Assembly (NCBI RefSeq): GCF_900090235.1
Contig: NZ_LT607750.1
Location: forward strand, 6,467,501-6,531,500
Direction of reading: 5' to 3'
DNA from: Micromonospora echinaurantiaca
GTDB lineage: Bacteria; Actinomycetota; Actinomycetes; Mycobacteriales; Micromonosporaceae
DNA: 64,000 nt
The notes beneath the pieces are model-generated. The model was not told where the DNA came from. It searched no databases and saw nothing but the letters and a program-made list of their open reading frames with translations. The translations under genes were made by a program, and so were the position numbers. Positions 16,267-24,636 of this stretch are shown piece after piece. Positions within the stretch are counted from its first letter, which is position 1. Every line of letters begins with the position of its first letter.

Positions 16267-16554
16267 ATGGGCATTGGTGGCAGTATCTTCCTGATCGCAC
16301 TGGGTGCGATCTTCGCGTTCGCCGTGCAGGCGGATCTGGGCTGGCTCGACCTGAGCGTCGTCGGCTGGGTGCTGATGCTCGCCGGGGTCGCCGGTCTGCT
16401 CGTCACCCTCTACTTCTGGAACTCCCGGCGGCGCACGGTGGTCGCCACCCCCGCCCGGGGCGACCGGGTGGTCGCCGAGCGGGTGGTGCCGGTGCAGGAC
16501 GACCGGGTCGTGCAGGAGTACCGCGAGGTGCGCCGCCCGGGCCGCACGGTCTGA
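16267..16554 (+). CDS. DUF6458 family small membrane protein, copy 2
   Basis: 95-residue two-segment membrane protein starting MGIGGSIFLIALGAIFAFAV, with VVGWVLMLAGVAGLLVTLYFW as the second segment and a charged tail (DRVVAERVVPVQDDRVVQEYREVRR) that differs from the Pro-rich tail of copy 1. The membrane halves of the two copies are clearly paralogous while the cytosolic tails have diverged completely. A GAGGAGGCGCCGAG ribosome-binding region precedes the ATG. Confidence 0.85.
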   Translation: MGIGGSIFLIALGAIFAFAVQADLGWLDLSVVGWVLMLAGVAGLLVTLYFWNSRRRTVVATPARGDRVVAERVVPVQDDRVVQEYREVRRPGRTV

Positions 16555-16569
16555 CGCCATCGCCTGCTT

Positions 16570-16601
16570 CCGGGGGCTCCGCGACGTCGCGGAGCCCCCG
16601 G
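16570..16601. terminator. 32-bp perfect palindrome, bidirectional terminator
   Basis: Positions 16570-16585 and 16586-16601 are exact reverse complements, giving a hairpin with a minimal loop. It sits between the convergent DUF6458 (stop 16554) and PAQR (stop 16612) genes and probably terminates both. Confidence 0.75.
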
Positions 16602-16611
16602 CGCGCGTCCG

Positions 16612-17289
16612 TCAGGCGAAGAGCGCGAAGTAGATGGCGATGTGGTGGCAGATCGCGGCGACCAGCGTGCAGGCGTGGAAGAACTCGTGGTGGCCGAAGA
16701 CGGTGGGCCACGGATTGGGCCGGCGGAGCGCGTAGAAGATGGCGCCGACGCTGTAGATGGCGCCACCGACGATCAGCAGCACCAGCGCGGCCACCCCGCC
16801 GGAGTGCAGGATGTCCGGCAGCATCGCGACCGACACCCAGCCGAGGGCCAGGTAGAGCGGCGCGGAGACCCAGCGGGGGGCGTGCGGCCAGACCAGCTTG
16901 AGCGCCACTCCGGCCAGCGCACCGCCCCAGACCACCGACAGCATGACCACCGCCGGCCGGAAGTCCAGCAGCAGGACGCAGAACGGCGTGTAGGTGCCGG
17001 CGATGAACACGAAGATCATCGAGTGGTCCAGCCGGCGCATGATCTGGTAGCCGCGCTCCGACCACACCCGACGGTGGTAGAGGGCGCTGGTGCCGAAGAG
17101 GCCGCAGACCGTCAGGCTGTAGACCACGCAGCTGACCAGCGGCGCCCAGCCGGGCCGGGTGGCGGCGATCGAGCAGAGCACGATCCCGCAGACGAGGGCG
17201 ACGAAGAAGGCGTACGTGTGCAGCCAGCCGCGCATCCGGGGTTTACCGATGTCGACCGGCTTGAGTCGAAGCGGGGCGGAGGTCGTCAC
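16612..17289 (-). CDS. PAQR family membrane protein (hemolysin III/TrhA type)
   Basis: 226-residue seven-helix membrane protein of the hemolysin III branch of PAQR. The predicted metal-site motifs are present: SALYHRRVWS after the second helix, RLDHSMIFVFIAGTYTPF in the third, and HHEFFHACTLVAAICHH in the last. Bacterial members affect membrane fluidity and fatty acid homeostasis; toxicity is not implied. Start GTG 17289 (VTTSAPL); a TTG at 17295 is possible. No ribosome-binding site, and a TAACCT hexamer ends 7 nt before the GTG, so the mRNA is probably leaderless. Confidence 0.88.
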   Translation of the reverse strand: MTTSAPLRLKPVDIGKPRMRGWLHTYAFFVALVCGIVLCSIAATRPGWAPLVSCVVYSLTVCGLFGTSALYHRRVWSERGYQIMRRLDHSMIFVFIAGTYTPFCVLLLDFRPAVVMLSVVWGGALAGVALKLVWPHAPRWVSAPLYLALGWVSVAMLPDILHSGGVAALVLLIVGGAIYSVGAIFYALRRPNPWPTVFGHHEFFHACTLVAAICHHIAIYFALFA

Positions 17290-17295
17290 GCCCAA

Positions 17296-17318
17296 TAGGT
17301 TACGGCACCGTAGGTTAC
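17296..17318 (-). promoter_or_regulatory. PAQR promoter with duplicated TAACCTA box and palindrome
   Basis: On the minus strand GTAACCTA occurs twice (17318-17311 and 17303-17296), 15 bp apart, and the copies frame a TACGG-TG-CCGTA palindrome (17301-17312). The copy nearer the gene fits a -10 box of a leaderless promoter; the other fits an operator half or upstream element. Confidence 0.45.
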
Positions 17319-17400
17319 TTGTTGGTAGTGCAACCGGTCACTCCCGCCGCGGGACCTCCGACCCTCCCGCCCGGCCAGCCGGATCGGCGAGGATGGCCGG

Positions 17401-18045
17401 ATGCGGATCCGACCCGTCGGGGCGCACGCCCTGCTGCTCGACTGCGCCGAACCGGAAGCCCACCCCGCGCCCGCGCCGGACGTCGCGGAGCTGGTCGAGG
17501 CGTGGCGGGCCGAGCTGTGGCACCGTCGGGAACGCGGTGAGCTGGACGCCGCCGAGATCGTGCCGGCGGCCACCACCGTCCTGCTCGACGGCGTGCCGGA
17601 CCCGGCGGCCACCGCCGCCCGGATCGCCGGCTGGACCCCGCGACCGCCCGCCACCACGGCCGCCGCCGCGACGGTCCAGATTCCGGTGACGTACGACGGG
17701 GAGGACCTGCCCGCCGTCGCCGGCCACTGGGGCGTGGACGTGCCGACGGTGGTCCGGCGGCTGCGCCAGACCCGGTTCCGGGTGGCCTTCTGCGGCTTCG
17801 CGCCCGGTTTCGCGTACCTGACCGGGCTGCCGGCCGGGCTGGCCGTGCCCCGGCTGCCCAGTCCGCGCCCCCGGGTGCCGGCCGGCTCGGTCGCCCTGGC
17901 CGGCCCGTACGCCGGCATCTACCCGAGCGCCTCACCGGGCGGCTGGCTGCTGGTCGGGCGCACCGGGACGACCCTCTTCGACGTGCACGCCGACCCGCCC
18001 GCCCGGCTCACCCCCGGCACCGAGGTACGCCTGGTGGCCGCGTGA
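17401..18045 (+). CDS. pxpB: 5-oxoprolinase subunit PxpB
   Basis: 214-residue KipI/allophanate hydrolase subunit 1-type protein. The PxpB half-site blocks are VTYDGEDLPAVAGHWGVDVPTVVRR, RVAFCGFAPGFAYLTGLP, and PRPRVPAGSVALAGPYAGIYPSASPGGWLLVGRT. With PxpC and PxpA it forms the ATP-dependent enzyme that opens 5-oxoproline (pyroglutamate) to glutamate. It overlaps pxpC by 4 bp (GTGA). ATG with GAGGA upstream. Confidence 0.93.
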   Translation: MRIRPVGAHALLLDCAEPEAHPAPAPDVAELVEAWRAELWHRRERGELDAAEIVPAATTVLLDGVPDPAATAARIAGWTPRPPATTAAAATVQIPVTYDGEDLPAVAGHWGVDVPTVVRRLRQTRFRVAFCGFAPGFAYLTGLPAGLAVPRLPSPRPRVPAGSVALAGPYAGIYPSASPGGWLLVGRTGTTLFDVHADPPARLTPGTEVRLVAA

Positions 18046-18902
18046 CGGCGGCGACCGTCGAGGTGCTTCGGGCCGGCGCGCTCACCACCGTCCAGGACCT
18101 GGGCCGGCCCGGCTGGGCACACCTCGGCGTACCCCGCTCCGGCGCGCTCGACCCGGCCGCGCTGCGGCTGGCCAACCGGCTGGTCGGCAACCCCGAGGCG
18201 GCGGCCGGCCTGGAGATCACCCTGACCGGCTGCGAGCTGCGATTCTCCCGGGCCGCCCCGGTCGCGGTGACCGGCGCCGGCACCACCGTCCGGGTCGACG
18301 ACCGCCCCGGCGACGTGGGTCGGCCGCTGTCCCTGCCCGCGGGCGCGGTGCTGCGGATCGGCCCACCCCCCGACGGGCTGCGCAACTGGCTCGCGGTCGG
18401 CGGCGGCATCGCCGTCGAGCCGGTGCTCGGCAGCCGGTCCACCGACACCCTCTCCGGGCTCGGCCCGGCACCACTGCGCGACGGCGACCGGCTGCCACTG
18501 GGCACGCCGTCCGGGCCGCCCGCCCCGGTGGACCTGACCGTCGGCGCGCCCGCCCCGGCCGAGCTGCGCCTGGCCCTGCGGCTCGGGCCCCGGCACGACT
18601 GGTTCACCCCGGACGCGCTGGACCGGCTGCTCGGCACGGCGTACGCGGTGAGCCCGCTGAGCAACCGGGTCGGCGCGCGCCTCACCGGCGCGCCGCTACC
18701 CCGCGCGGTGGCCCGGGAACTGCCCAGCGAAGGGCTGGTGCTCGGCGCGGTGCAGGTGCCGGCGGACGGCCAGCCACTGGTCTTCCTCGCCGACCATCCG
18801 ACCACCGGCGGCTACCCGGTCGTCGGGGTGGTGGCCGACGTGACCCCGCTCGCGCAGGCCCGGCCAGGCACTACGGTGAGGTTTCATGGACCTCAACGCT
18901 GA
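18042..18902 (+). CDS. pxpC: 5-oxoprolinase subunit PxpC
   Basis: 286-residue biotin-dependent carboxyltransferase-like (KipA/PxpC) protein. VLRAGALTTVQDLGRPGWAHLGVPRSGALDPAALRLANRLVGN is the family hallmark, and FLADHPTTGGYPVVGVV marks the C terminus. Second subunit of the 5-oxoprolinase complex. GTG start inside the pxpB stop codon and an end that overlaps pxpA by 17 bp point to a single translationally coupled transcript. Confidence 0.93.
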   Translation: MTAATVEVLRAGALTTVQDLGRPGWAHLGVPRSGALDPAALRLANRLVGNPEAAAGLEITLTGCELRFSRAAPVAVTGAGTTVRVDDRPGDVGRPLSLPAGAVLRIGPPPDGLRNWLAVGGGIAVEPVLGSRSTDTLSGLGPAPLRDGDRLPLGTPSGPPAPVDLTVGAPAPAELRLALRLGPRHDWFTPDALDRLLGTAYAVSPLSNRVGARLTGAPLPRAVARELPSEGLVLGAVQVPADGQPLVFLADHPTTGGYPVVGVVADVTPLAQARPGTTVRFHGPQR

Positions 18903-19638
18903 CCTCGGCGAGGGTTTCGGCATCTGGCGGCTCGGTGACGACGACGCGCTGCTGAACCTGGTCACCTCCGCCAACGTCGCCTGCGGCTTCCACGGTGGTG
19001 ACCCGCCCACCATGCGCCGGGTCTGCGCCGCCGCCGTCCAGCGGGGCGTCGCGATCGGCGCTCAGGTCGGCTACCGGGACCTCGCCGGGTTCGGCCGCCG
19101 GCACATCGGGTACGCCTTCGCCGAGCTGCGCGACGAGATCATCTACCAGCTCGGCGCGTTGGACGCGTTCTGCCGGGTGTTCCGCGGCCGGGTGCGCTAC
19201 CTGAAACCGCACGGCGCGCTCTACCACGCCGCGGCCCGCGACGAGTCCCAGGCCGCGGCGGTGGTCGCCGCCGTCGGCGAGTACGACCACGAGCTGCCGG
19301 TGCTCTGCGCGCCCGGCTCGATGCTCGCCCAGCTCGCGGTCGGCGCCGGCCTGCGGGTGGTGGCGGAGGGCTTCGCCGACCGGGGCTACCTGCCCAACGG
19401 GCAACTGGTGCCGCGCACCGCGTTCGGCGCGCTGGTCACCGACCCGGAGGAGGTGGCCGCCCGGGCCGTCCGGATGGCCACCGAGCGGACCGTGGTGGCC
19501 GTCGACGGCAGCGTGATCCCGTGCCCGGTGGAGTCGATCTGCCTGCACGGCGACAGCCCCGGCGCGGTGGCCGCCGCCGAGCTGGTCCGCGCCGCCCTGA
19601 TCGACGCCGGCGTCACGCCCACGCCGTTCGCCCGGTAG
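18886..19638 (+). CDS. pxpA: 5-oxoprolinase subunit PxpA (LamB/YcsF)
   Basis: 250-residue LamB/YcsF-family protein: MDLNADLGEGFGIW at the start, TSANVACGFHGGDPPTMRR, RYLKPHGALYHAAARD and VVAVDGSVIPCPVESICLHGDSPGAV. Third subunit of 5-oxoprolinase. The complete pxpBCA set in this order indicates recycling of 5-oxoproline formed from glutamine or glutamyl peptides. Ends 15 bp before the convergent thioredoxin-NHL gene. Confidence 0.94.
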   Translation: MDLNADLGEGFGIWRLGDDDALLNLVTSANVACGFHGGDPPTMRRVCAAAVQRGVAIGAQVGYRDLAGFGRRHIGYAFAELRDEIIYQLGALDAFCRVFRGRVRYLKPHGALYHAAARDESQAAAVVAAVGEYDHELPVLCAPGSMLAQLAVGAGLRVVAEGFADRGYLPNGQLVPRTAFGALVTDPEEVAARAVRMATERTVVAVDGSVIPCPVESICLHGDSPGAVAAAELVRAALIDAGVTPTPFAR

Positions 19639-19653
19639 CCGGCGCGGACCCCC

Positions 19654-21486
19654 TCAGGCGTCCAGCCCGCGCAGCACCAGCGGCAACCGCGCCGCGCCGC
19701 CGTCGACCACCCGCACCGGCACGCCCCAGTCCTGCCGGGTCAGGTGGCAGGCCGCGTGCTCGACGTCGGCGTCGCAGGTCGCCGCCTGCGCGGTCACCTG
19801 GAGCACGCCTTCGGTGACGTCGCCGTTGACCACCAGCCGGCGGGACAGTTCGGTGCCGGTGCCCGCCCCCTCGACGAGCAGCTCCGGCGGGGACGCGGAG
19901 ACCACCAGCCGGGTGGACGGCCCGTACGTCTCGTCCAGCTTCTGCCCCGGCGCCGGGGTGAAGATGACGTCCAGCGACAGCTCGCCGGCCGCGACGTCGA
20001 TCGGCTTCCGCTCGGCGCGGTGCCGGGGCCCGTCCACGGTGCTCGCCCCGGCGGCGGAGAGCGCACCCGGGGCCAACCGGGTGAGCCGGTGCGCCGCGGA
20101 CTCCACCACCAGCACCTCGCCCGCCGGAGTGAGCACCAGGTCGCTCGGCTCGCCCAGCCCGTCGGCGACCGTGGAGACCTGGTCGCCCGCCGGGTCGTAG
20201 CGGCGCACCGCGCCGTTGTAGGTGTCGGCGATCAGCACCGAGCCGTCCGGCAGCGCGCAGACCCCGAGCGGGTGCTGGAGCAGCGCCGAGGCGGCCGGCC
20301 CGTCGACATGGCCGAAGTCGAAGAGGCCCTGCCCGACGGCGGTGCCCATGACGCCGTCCTCGACGTACCGGATGGCGCTGGTCTCGCTGTCTGCCACCCA
20401 GAGCCGGGCGCCGTCGGCGGAGACCGACAGGCCGGAGGGCTGGGCCATCCAGGCGTCGGCCAGCGGTCCGTCGCGCAGCGCCTCGACCGTGGTGCCGGCG
20501 TACATGCCGGCGGTCCGCTTCACCGGGTCGAACCACCAGAGCTGGTGGATCCCGGCCATGGCGATGACCACCTTGTCGTCGTACCAGGCCAGATCCCATG
20601 GAGAGGAGAGGTCGACGGCCAGCGCGTCGTGGGCGTGGTCGTCGACGGTGGAGCGCCACTGCCGGCCGGAGCCGGCCACGGTGACCACCTCGCCGGTGGC
20701 CAGGCGTACGCCGCGCAGCAGGTGGTTGACGGTGTCCGCGACGACCAGGTCGTAGCCGGCCACCTCGGCGACGTGCGCGGGCAGCAGGCAGAGCCCCTGC
20801 GGCTCGGAGAACCCGGCCGCCTCGGCCGGACCGTCGGCCCGGCCCCGGCTGCCCGAGCCGATCCGACGGACCAGCGTCTCGCCGTCCGGCGCCAGCTCGG
20901 CCAGCGAGTGCCGGGCCGAGTCCGACACCAGCAGGTTGCCGTTCTCCAGCAGCACGGCCTTGCCGGGGAAGCGCAGCGTGGTCTCCGGCTCGGCCGGCGG
21001 CACGTACGGGCCGTCACCGCGGTGCAGCGTGCCCTTGGCCTCGTGGGTGGCGATCAGCTCGTCGATCAGCCGGGCCAGCCCCTCGGCGTGCCCCTCGCCG
21101 GCCATGGTGGCCACCACGTAGCCCTCCGGGTCGATCACCGACAGGGTCGGCCAGGCGCGGGCCGCGTACTGCTGCCACATGTCGAGCTCGGGGTCGTCGA
21201 GCACCGGGTGGTGCACCCCGTACCGCTCGACCGCCGCGGCGAGCGCGTCCGCGTCCTTCTCGTGCTCGAACTTCGGCGAGTGCACGCCGATCACCACGAG
21301 CACGTCGCCGTACTTCTCCTCCAGCGGGCGCAGCTCGTCGAGTACGTGCAGGCAGTTGATGCAGCAGAAGGTCCAGAAATCGGCGATTACGATCTTGCCG
21401 CGCAGGTCGGCGAGCTTCAGCTCCCGACCGCCGGTGTTCAGCCAGCCGCGACCGCGCAGCTCCGGTGCCCGTACTCGTGCGCTCAT
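19654..21486 (-). CDS. Thioredoxin-like/NHL-repeat (NHLRC2-like) protein
   Basis: 610-residue cytosolic protein. Residues 10-165 are a TlpA/thioredoxin-like domain with a CCINC site (CxxC = Cys42-Cys45) in FWTFCCINCLHVLDEL. Residues about 180-480 carry NHL repeats of a beta-propeller (LLVSDSARHSLAEL, LVVADTVNHLLRGV, LWVADSETSAIRYV, VLIADTYNGAVRRY). The last 120 residues form a beta-sandwich-like tail. The same order is found in animal NHLRC2. No signal peptide. Probably a thiol-redox protein with a substrate-binding propeller; its partner is unknown. Confidence 0.88.
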   Translation of the reverse strand: MSARVRAPELRGRGWLNTGGRELKLADLRGKIVIADFWTFCCINCLHVLDELRPLEEKYGDVLVVIGVHSPKFEHEKDADALAAAVERYGVHHPVLDDPELDMWQQYAARAWPTLSVIDPEGYVVATMAGEGHAEGLARLIDELIATHEAKGTLHRGDGPYVPPAEPETTLRFPGKAVLLENGNLLVSDSARHSLAELAPDGETLVRRIGSGSRGRADGPAEAAGFSEPQGLCLLPAHVAEVAGYDLVVADTVNHLLRGVRLATGEVVTVAGSGRQWRSTVDDHAHDALAVDLSSPWDLAWYDDKVVIAMAGIHQLWWFDPVKRTAGMYAGTTVEALRDGPLADAWMAQPSGLSVSADGARLWVADSETSAIRYVEDGVMGTAVGQGLFDFGHVDGPAASALLQHPLGVCALPDGSVLIADTYNGAVRRYDPAGDQVSTVADGLGEPSDLVLTPAGEVLVVESAAHRLTRLAPGALSAAGASTVDGPRHRAERKPIDVAAGELSLDVIFTPAPGQKLDETYGPSTRLVVSASPPELLVEGAGTGTELSRRLVVNGDVTEGVLQVTAQAATCDADVEHAACHLTRQDWGVPVRVVDGGAARLPLVLRGLDA

Positions 21487-21590
21487 GCCGCCAGTCTGCC
21501 GGACGGCACCCGTCGTTCCGGCCGGTACCCCGGCGCGGGTTCCGTCACATCCGCCCGGGACCGTCGGGTCGCGTTCGGGCCCGGAAACGG

Positions 21591-21623
21591 CGGCGGGGCT
21601 ACGGTCACCCCGTGGCCCCGCCG
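21591..21623 (-). terminator. Terminator of the Pro/Gln/Trp-rich gene
   Basis: A 14-bp stem with one G-T pair (21591-21604 with 21610-21623) and a TCACC loop, 15 bp past the stop of the minus-strand gene at 21638. Confidence 0.7.
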
Positions 21624-21637
21624 GTCGTCTCGTACGG

Positions 21638-24289
21638 CTACTGCCCGGCGGGCTTCAGGCAGAGCACCCGGTTGGCACCGTCGCCGGCGAGCCGCACGTG
21701 CGGCTGGGCCGGGTCGGCGCACTTCTCCGGCGCGTCCACCTTGGAGACGATGGTGAACGCGCCGGCCTCGGCGCAGTCCGCGGCGGCCGCGCCGTCACCG
21801 GACTTCTTGACGCAGGTGCCGACCGCCGGGTCGAAGGCCGGCGTCTCGGAGCCGCCGACCTTGCCGAGCAGCATCAGCAGACCCAGCGGCACGGCCAGGA
21901 TCAGCACGGCGGCGACCAGCACCGCGGCGAGCACCCGGCCGTTGCGCACCTTGGGGGTGGGCGCCTCGGTCTTCGGTTCCGCCTCCGGCTTGAATGCGTC
22001 GAACCGGTTCTGCTCGGCCGGGGCCTGGTCCCAGGACGGGCCGGCCGGCGGCTGCGCCGGCGGCGGGAACGACGGCGGGAAGCCGCCGCCCGGGGCCGGG
22101 TCGGCCGTCGGGGCGGGACCGTAACCGGGCACGGCCGCGCCCACCGGCGCACCGCCACCGGCGCCGGGGCCGCCGAAGTGGTCCGCCGGGCCGCCGAACT
22201 GGTCGGCCGGACGGTCGCCGGCGTGCGGCCGGACCCCGTTCACCGGCCGGTTCTGCGGCGGCGCGTCGACGAAGGAGGGCACCCCGGGCGGGAACGCCGG
22301 CGGCGGCGCGGGCGAGGCCGGCGCGACCGGGGCGGCCCCGGCGAAGCCGTTCGGCCCGGCGGGCGCGCGGTCGTCGAAGCCGTTCGGGCCCCCTGCCGCC
22401 CGGTCGTCGAAGCCGTTCGGCCCAACCGGCGGCCGGTCGTCGAAGCGCGGCTCCGGCGTCGGGTCGAACCGCGGCGGCGGGGCGTGTTCGGGGCGGACCG
22501 CCTCCTGCTCGGCCGGCCCCGGCTCGTCCACCGGCTCCTGGCGGGCCGGCCGCCCGTACACCCGCGGCTGCGGCGCGGGCGTGCCGGCCGGTCGCAGCGC
22601 CTCGTCGGCGGGGGGCATCACCCGGCTGGCCAGCGGCACTGCGGCGCTCGCCGAGACGCTGCCGGCGGCGGGCTCGGCGGCCTCCGGAGAAGTACGCGGG
22701 GCGGGCACCACCGGACCGGCCGGGGACTGCGGCTCCTCGTGCCGCGATCCGGCCGGCGCCCAGCCCGCCTGTTCCCGCTCGTACGCCAGCGCGCCGGCCT
22801 CGCGGGCGGACTGCTCGGCGTACGCCGGCTGCTCCGGCGCGAACTGGGCGGGCGGGGTGTAGTCGGCCGGCGGCGCGGCGGCCAGGCTGGCGCCCGGCAC
22901 CCGCTGCTCCTGCGGGGGCAGCGGCACCGCGTTGGCCGGCGAGATGCCGGGCCCGGGGGCGGGCTGGTAGATCGGTGCCTGCTCGGCCCGGTCGGCCTCC
23001 CGGTCGGTGCCGGACGGCTGGGCATCGGCGCGGCCCCACGCCTCGGCGGCATCCCAGGGCTCGACGTCGGGCAGGCTGGGCGTCCGCGAGGGCAGGTCGT
23101 TGTCGAGGGCTGGACGGTCGGTGCCGGTCCGCTGCGGCGGCTGCCCGGCGGCGACCGGCGACCAGACCGGCGGTCCGCCGTCGCCGGGCACGGACGCGGT
23201 GGCCCGGGCGGGTGGCGTGGCGGCCGGCTCGGCCGGCGTCCAGCCGTTCTCGTCAGGCCGGTCGACCGGCTGCGGCGCGGCGGCGGCACCCCAGGCGCCG
23301 GGCTCGTCGCGGGCCGGTGCCGGGTCATCGGCCGATCCGCCCCAGGCGCCGCCGGGGCGCTGCTCGGCGGGGGCCTCCCACCCGCCCGGGGACCGGTCCT
23401 CCGACGCGGCCCAGTCCGGCTGCCGCGGCTGGTCGTCCTGGCCGGCGGCCGCCCAGCCGCCGGAGCGGGCCGGGTCGTCCTGCTGCGGCGCGGCGGCCCA
23501 GTCGGGTTGGCGCGGCTGGTCGTCCTGCTGTCCGCCGGCCCAACCGCCGGACTGCTCCGGGCGCTCGTCGTGCCAACCGCCCGAGGCGGCCGGCTCCTCC
23601 TGGCCACCCCAGGCCGGCGCGGCCTGGGGCACCTGGGCGGCGCCCCGGGCGGCCGGCGGCTCGGCCGGCGCCCAGGCGGGCTGCTCGTCCTGCTGCGCGC
23701 CGGCCCAGCCGCCGGAGCGGGCCGGGTCGTCCTGCTGCGGCGCGGCGGCCCAGTCGGGCTGGCGGGGCTGCTCGTCCTGCGGGGCCGGGTCGTTGTGCCA
23801 GCCGCCGGACTGCGCCGGGTCCTGGCCGCCGCCGTTCTGCGCGGGCCAGGCGTCGGGGGCGGCGGACGGCACCTGGGCGGCGCCCCGGGCGGCGGGCTGC
23901 TGCGCCCAGGCCGGGGCCGACTGCTCGCCCGACGCCCAGCCGGGCTGCTCGGCGGATCCGCCGGCGGCCCACGGCTGCTGGCCGGGCTGCTCACCCTGGG
24001 CGAGCCAGGCGGGCTGCGCGTCGCCGGGCGGGTTCCAGGCGCCCGGTTCGCCCGCCTGCGGCGGCTGGGCGGCGCCCCGGTGCGGTGGCTGGTCCTGGGA
24101 CGCGGCCCAGGCCGGTGCGGGTGGGCCCGGCTGCGCGGGGGGCGGTGGTGCCCAGCCCAGATCGGGCGTGGTCACGCCGCAGCCGGTCTGCTGCTGCGCC
24201 GGCCGGTCGCCGTACGGCGCCGGTCCGCCGGCGCCCGGCGACACCTCGTCCGGCTGCTGGCCGGGGTGGTGCGGGCCCTCGGACGTCAT
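21638..24289 (-). CDS. Giant Pro/Gln/Trp-rich protein with C-terminal membrane anchor and LppU-like domain
   Basis: 883 residues. The first 750 are a low-complexity cytosolic region rich in Pro, Ala, Gln, Gly and Trp, with an imperfect repeat whose core is QPDWAAAPQQDDPARSGGW (two near-exact copies about 250 bp apart) and several shorter variants (QSGGWA, ARGAAQVP). A hydrophobic segment (VLAAVLVAAVLILAVPLGLLMLL) lies about 100 residues from the end. The exported tail has four Cys (GTCVKK, ADCAEA, EKCADP, VLCLKP), resembling the LppU/SCO3897 C-terminal domain. Strong GGAGGAGG precedes ATG 24289. Function unknown; a disordered scaffold at the membrane is likely. Confidence 0.82.
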   Translation of the reverse strand: MTSEGPHHPGQQPDEVSPGAGGPAPYGDRPAQQQTGCGVTTPDLGWAPPPPAQPGPPAPAWAASQDQPPHRGAAQPPQAGEPGAWNPPGDAQPAWLAQGEQPGQQPWAAGGSAEQPGWASGEQSAPAWAQQPAARGAAQVPSAAPDAWPAQNGGGQDPAQSGGWHNDPAPQDEQPRQPDWAAAPQQDDPARSGGWAGAQQDEQPAWAPAEPPAARGAAQVPQAAPAWGGQEEPAASGGWHDERPEQSGGWAGGQQDDQPRQPDWAAAPQQDDPARSGGWAAAGQDDQPRQPDWAASEDRSPGGWEAPAEQRPGGAWGGSADDPAPARDEPGAWGAAAAPQPVDRPDENGWTPAEPAATPPARATASVPGDGGPPVWSPVAAGQPPQRTGTDRPALDNDLPSRTPSLPDVEPWDAAEAWGRADAQPSGTDREADRAEQAPIYQPAPGPGISPANAVPLPPQEQRVPGASLAAAPPADYTPPAQFAPEQPAYAEQSAREAGALAYEREQAGWAPAGSRHEEPQSPAGPVVPAPRTSPEAAEPAAGSVSASAAVPLASRVMPPADEALRPAGTPAPQPRVYGRPARQEPVDEPGPAEQEAVRPEHAPPPRFDPTPEPRFDDRPPVGPNGFDDRAAGGPNGFDDRAPAGPNGFAGAAPVAPASPAPPPAFPPGVPSFVDAPPQNRPVNGVRPHAGDRPADQFGGPADHFGGPGAGGGAPVGAAVPGYGPAPTADPAPGGGFPPSFPPPAQPPAGPSWDQAPAEQNRFDAFKPEAEPKTEAPTPKVRNGRVLAAVLVAAVLILAVPLGLLMLLGKVGGSETPAFDPAVGTCVKKSGDGAAAADCAEAGAFTIVSKVDAPEKCADPAQPHVRLAGDGANRVLCLKPAGQ

Positions 24290-24570
24290 GCGTGCGCCTC
24301 CTCCATCACATGTCGGCCGCCGGTGCCGATCGGTCTGCTCGGCAGGGCTGCCGGCGTCGCCGGCGGTACCGGCCGTGCCGGCTCCCCGCACCGTATCCGG
24401 TGGCGGCCCGGGGGCGCCCGGGGAGCACTCGGTCGTCACTCCGCGTCGCCGGATGGTGTCGAGCAGCTTCTATCGGCCCGACCCGGTCCGGGTCGGCGGG
24501 CGACGACCGAGCCCCACCGTACCGGGCGCTGCGGCGAGGTGGAATCCCGGTGCCGAGGGCTGTGAAACGC

Positions 24571-24605
24571 CGACGACCCGCCCGGGTGGACCGGGCGGGT
24601 CGTCG
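24571..24605 (-). terminator. Terminator of the 45-residue protein gene
   Basis: A perfect 15-bp stem (24571-24585 with 24591-24605) and a 5-nt loop, 31 bp past the stop of the small minus-strand gene. Confidence 0.78.
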
Positions 24606-24636
24606 ATCTGGAGGAGGTGAGGAAAGTTGTGGAGCG

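Noticed and set aside
21179..24565. 1128-residue open frame antisense to the Pro/Gln/Trp-rich gene
   Set aside because: Mirror of the repeat-rich gene; Arg/Gly low complexity, no ribosome-binding site, whereas the minus-strand gene has GGAGGAGG and a membrane/Cys domain.
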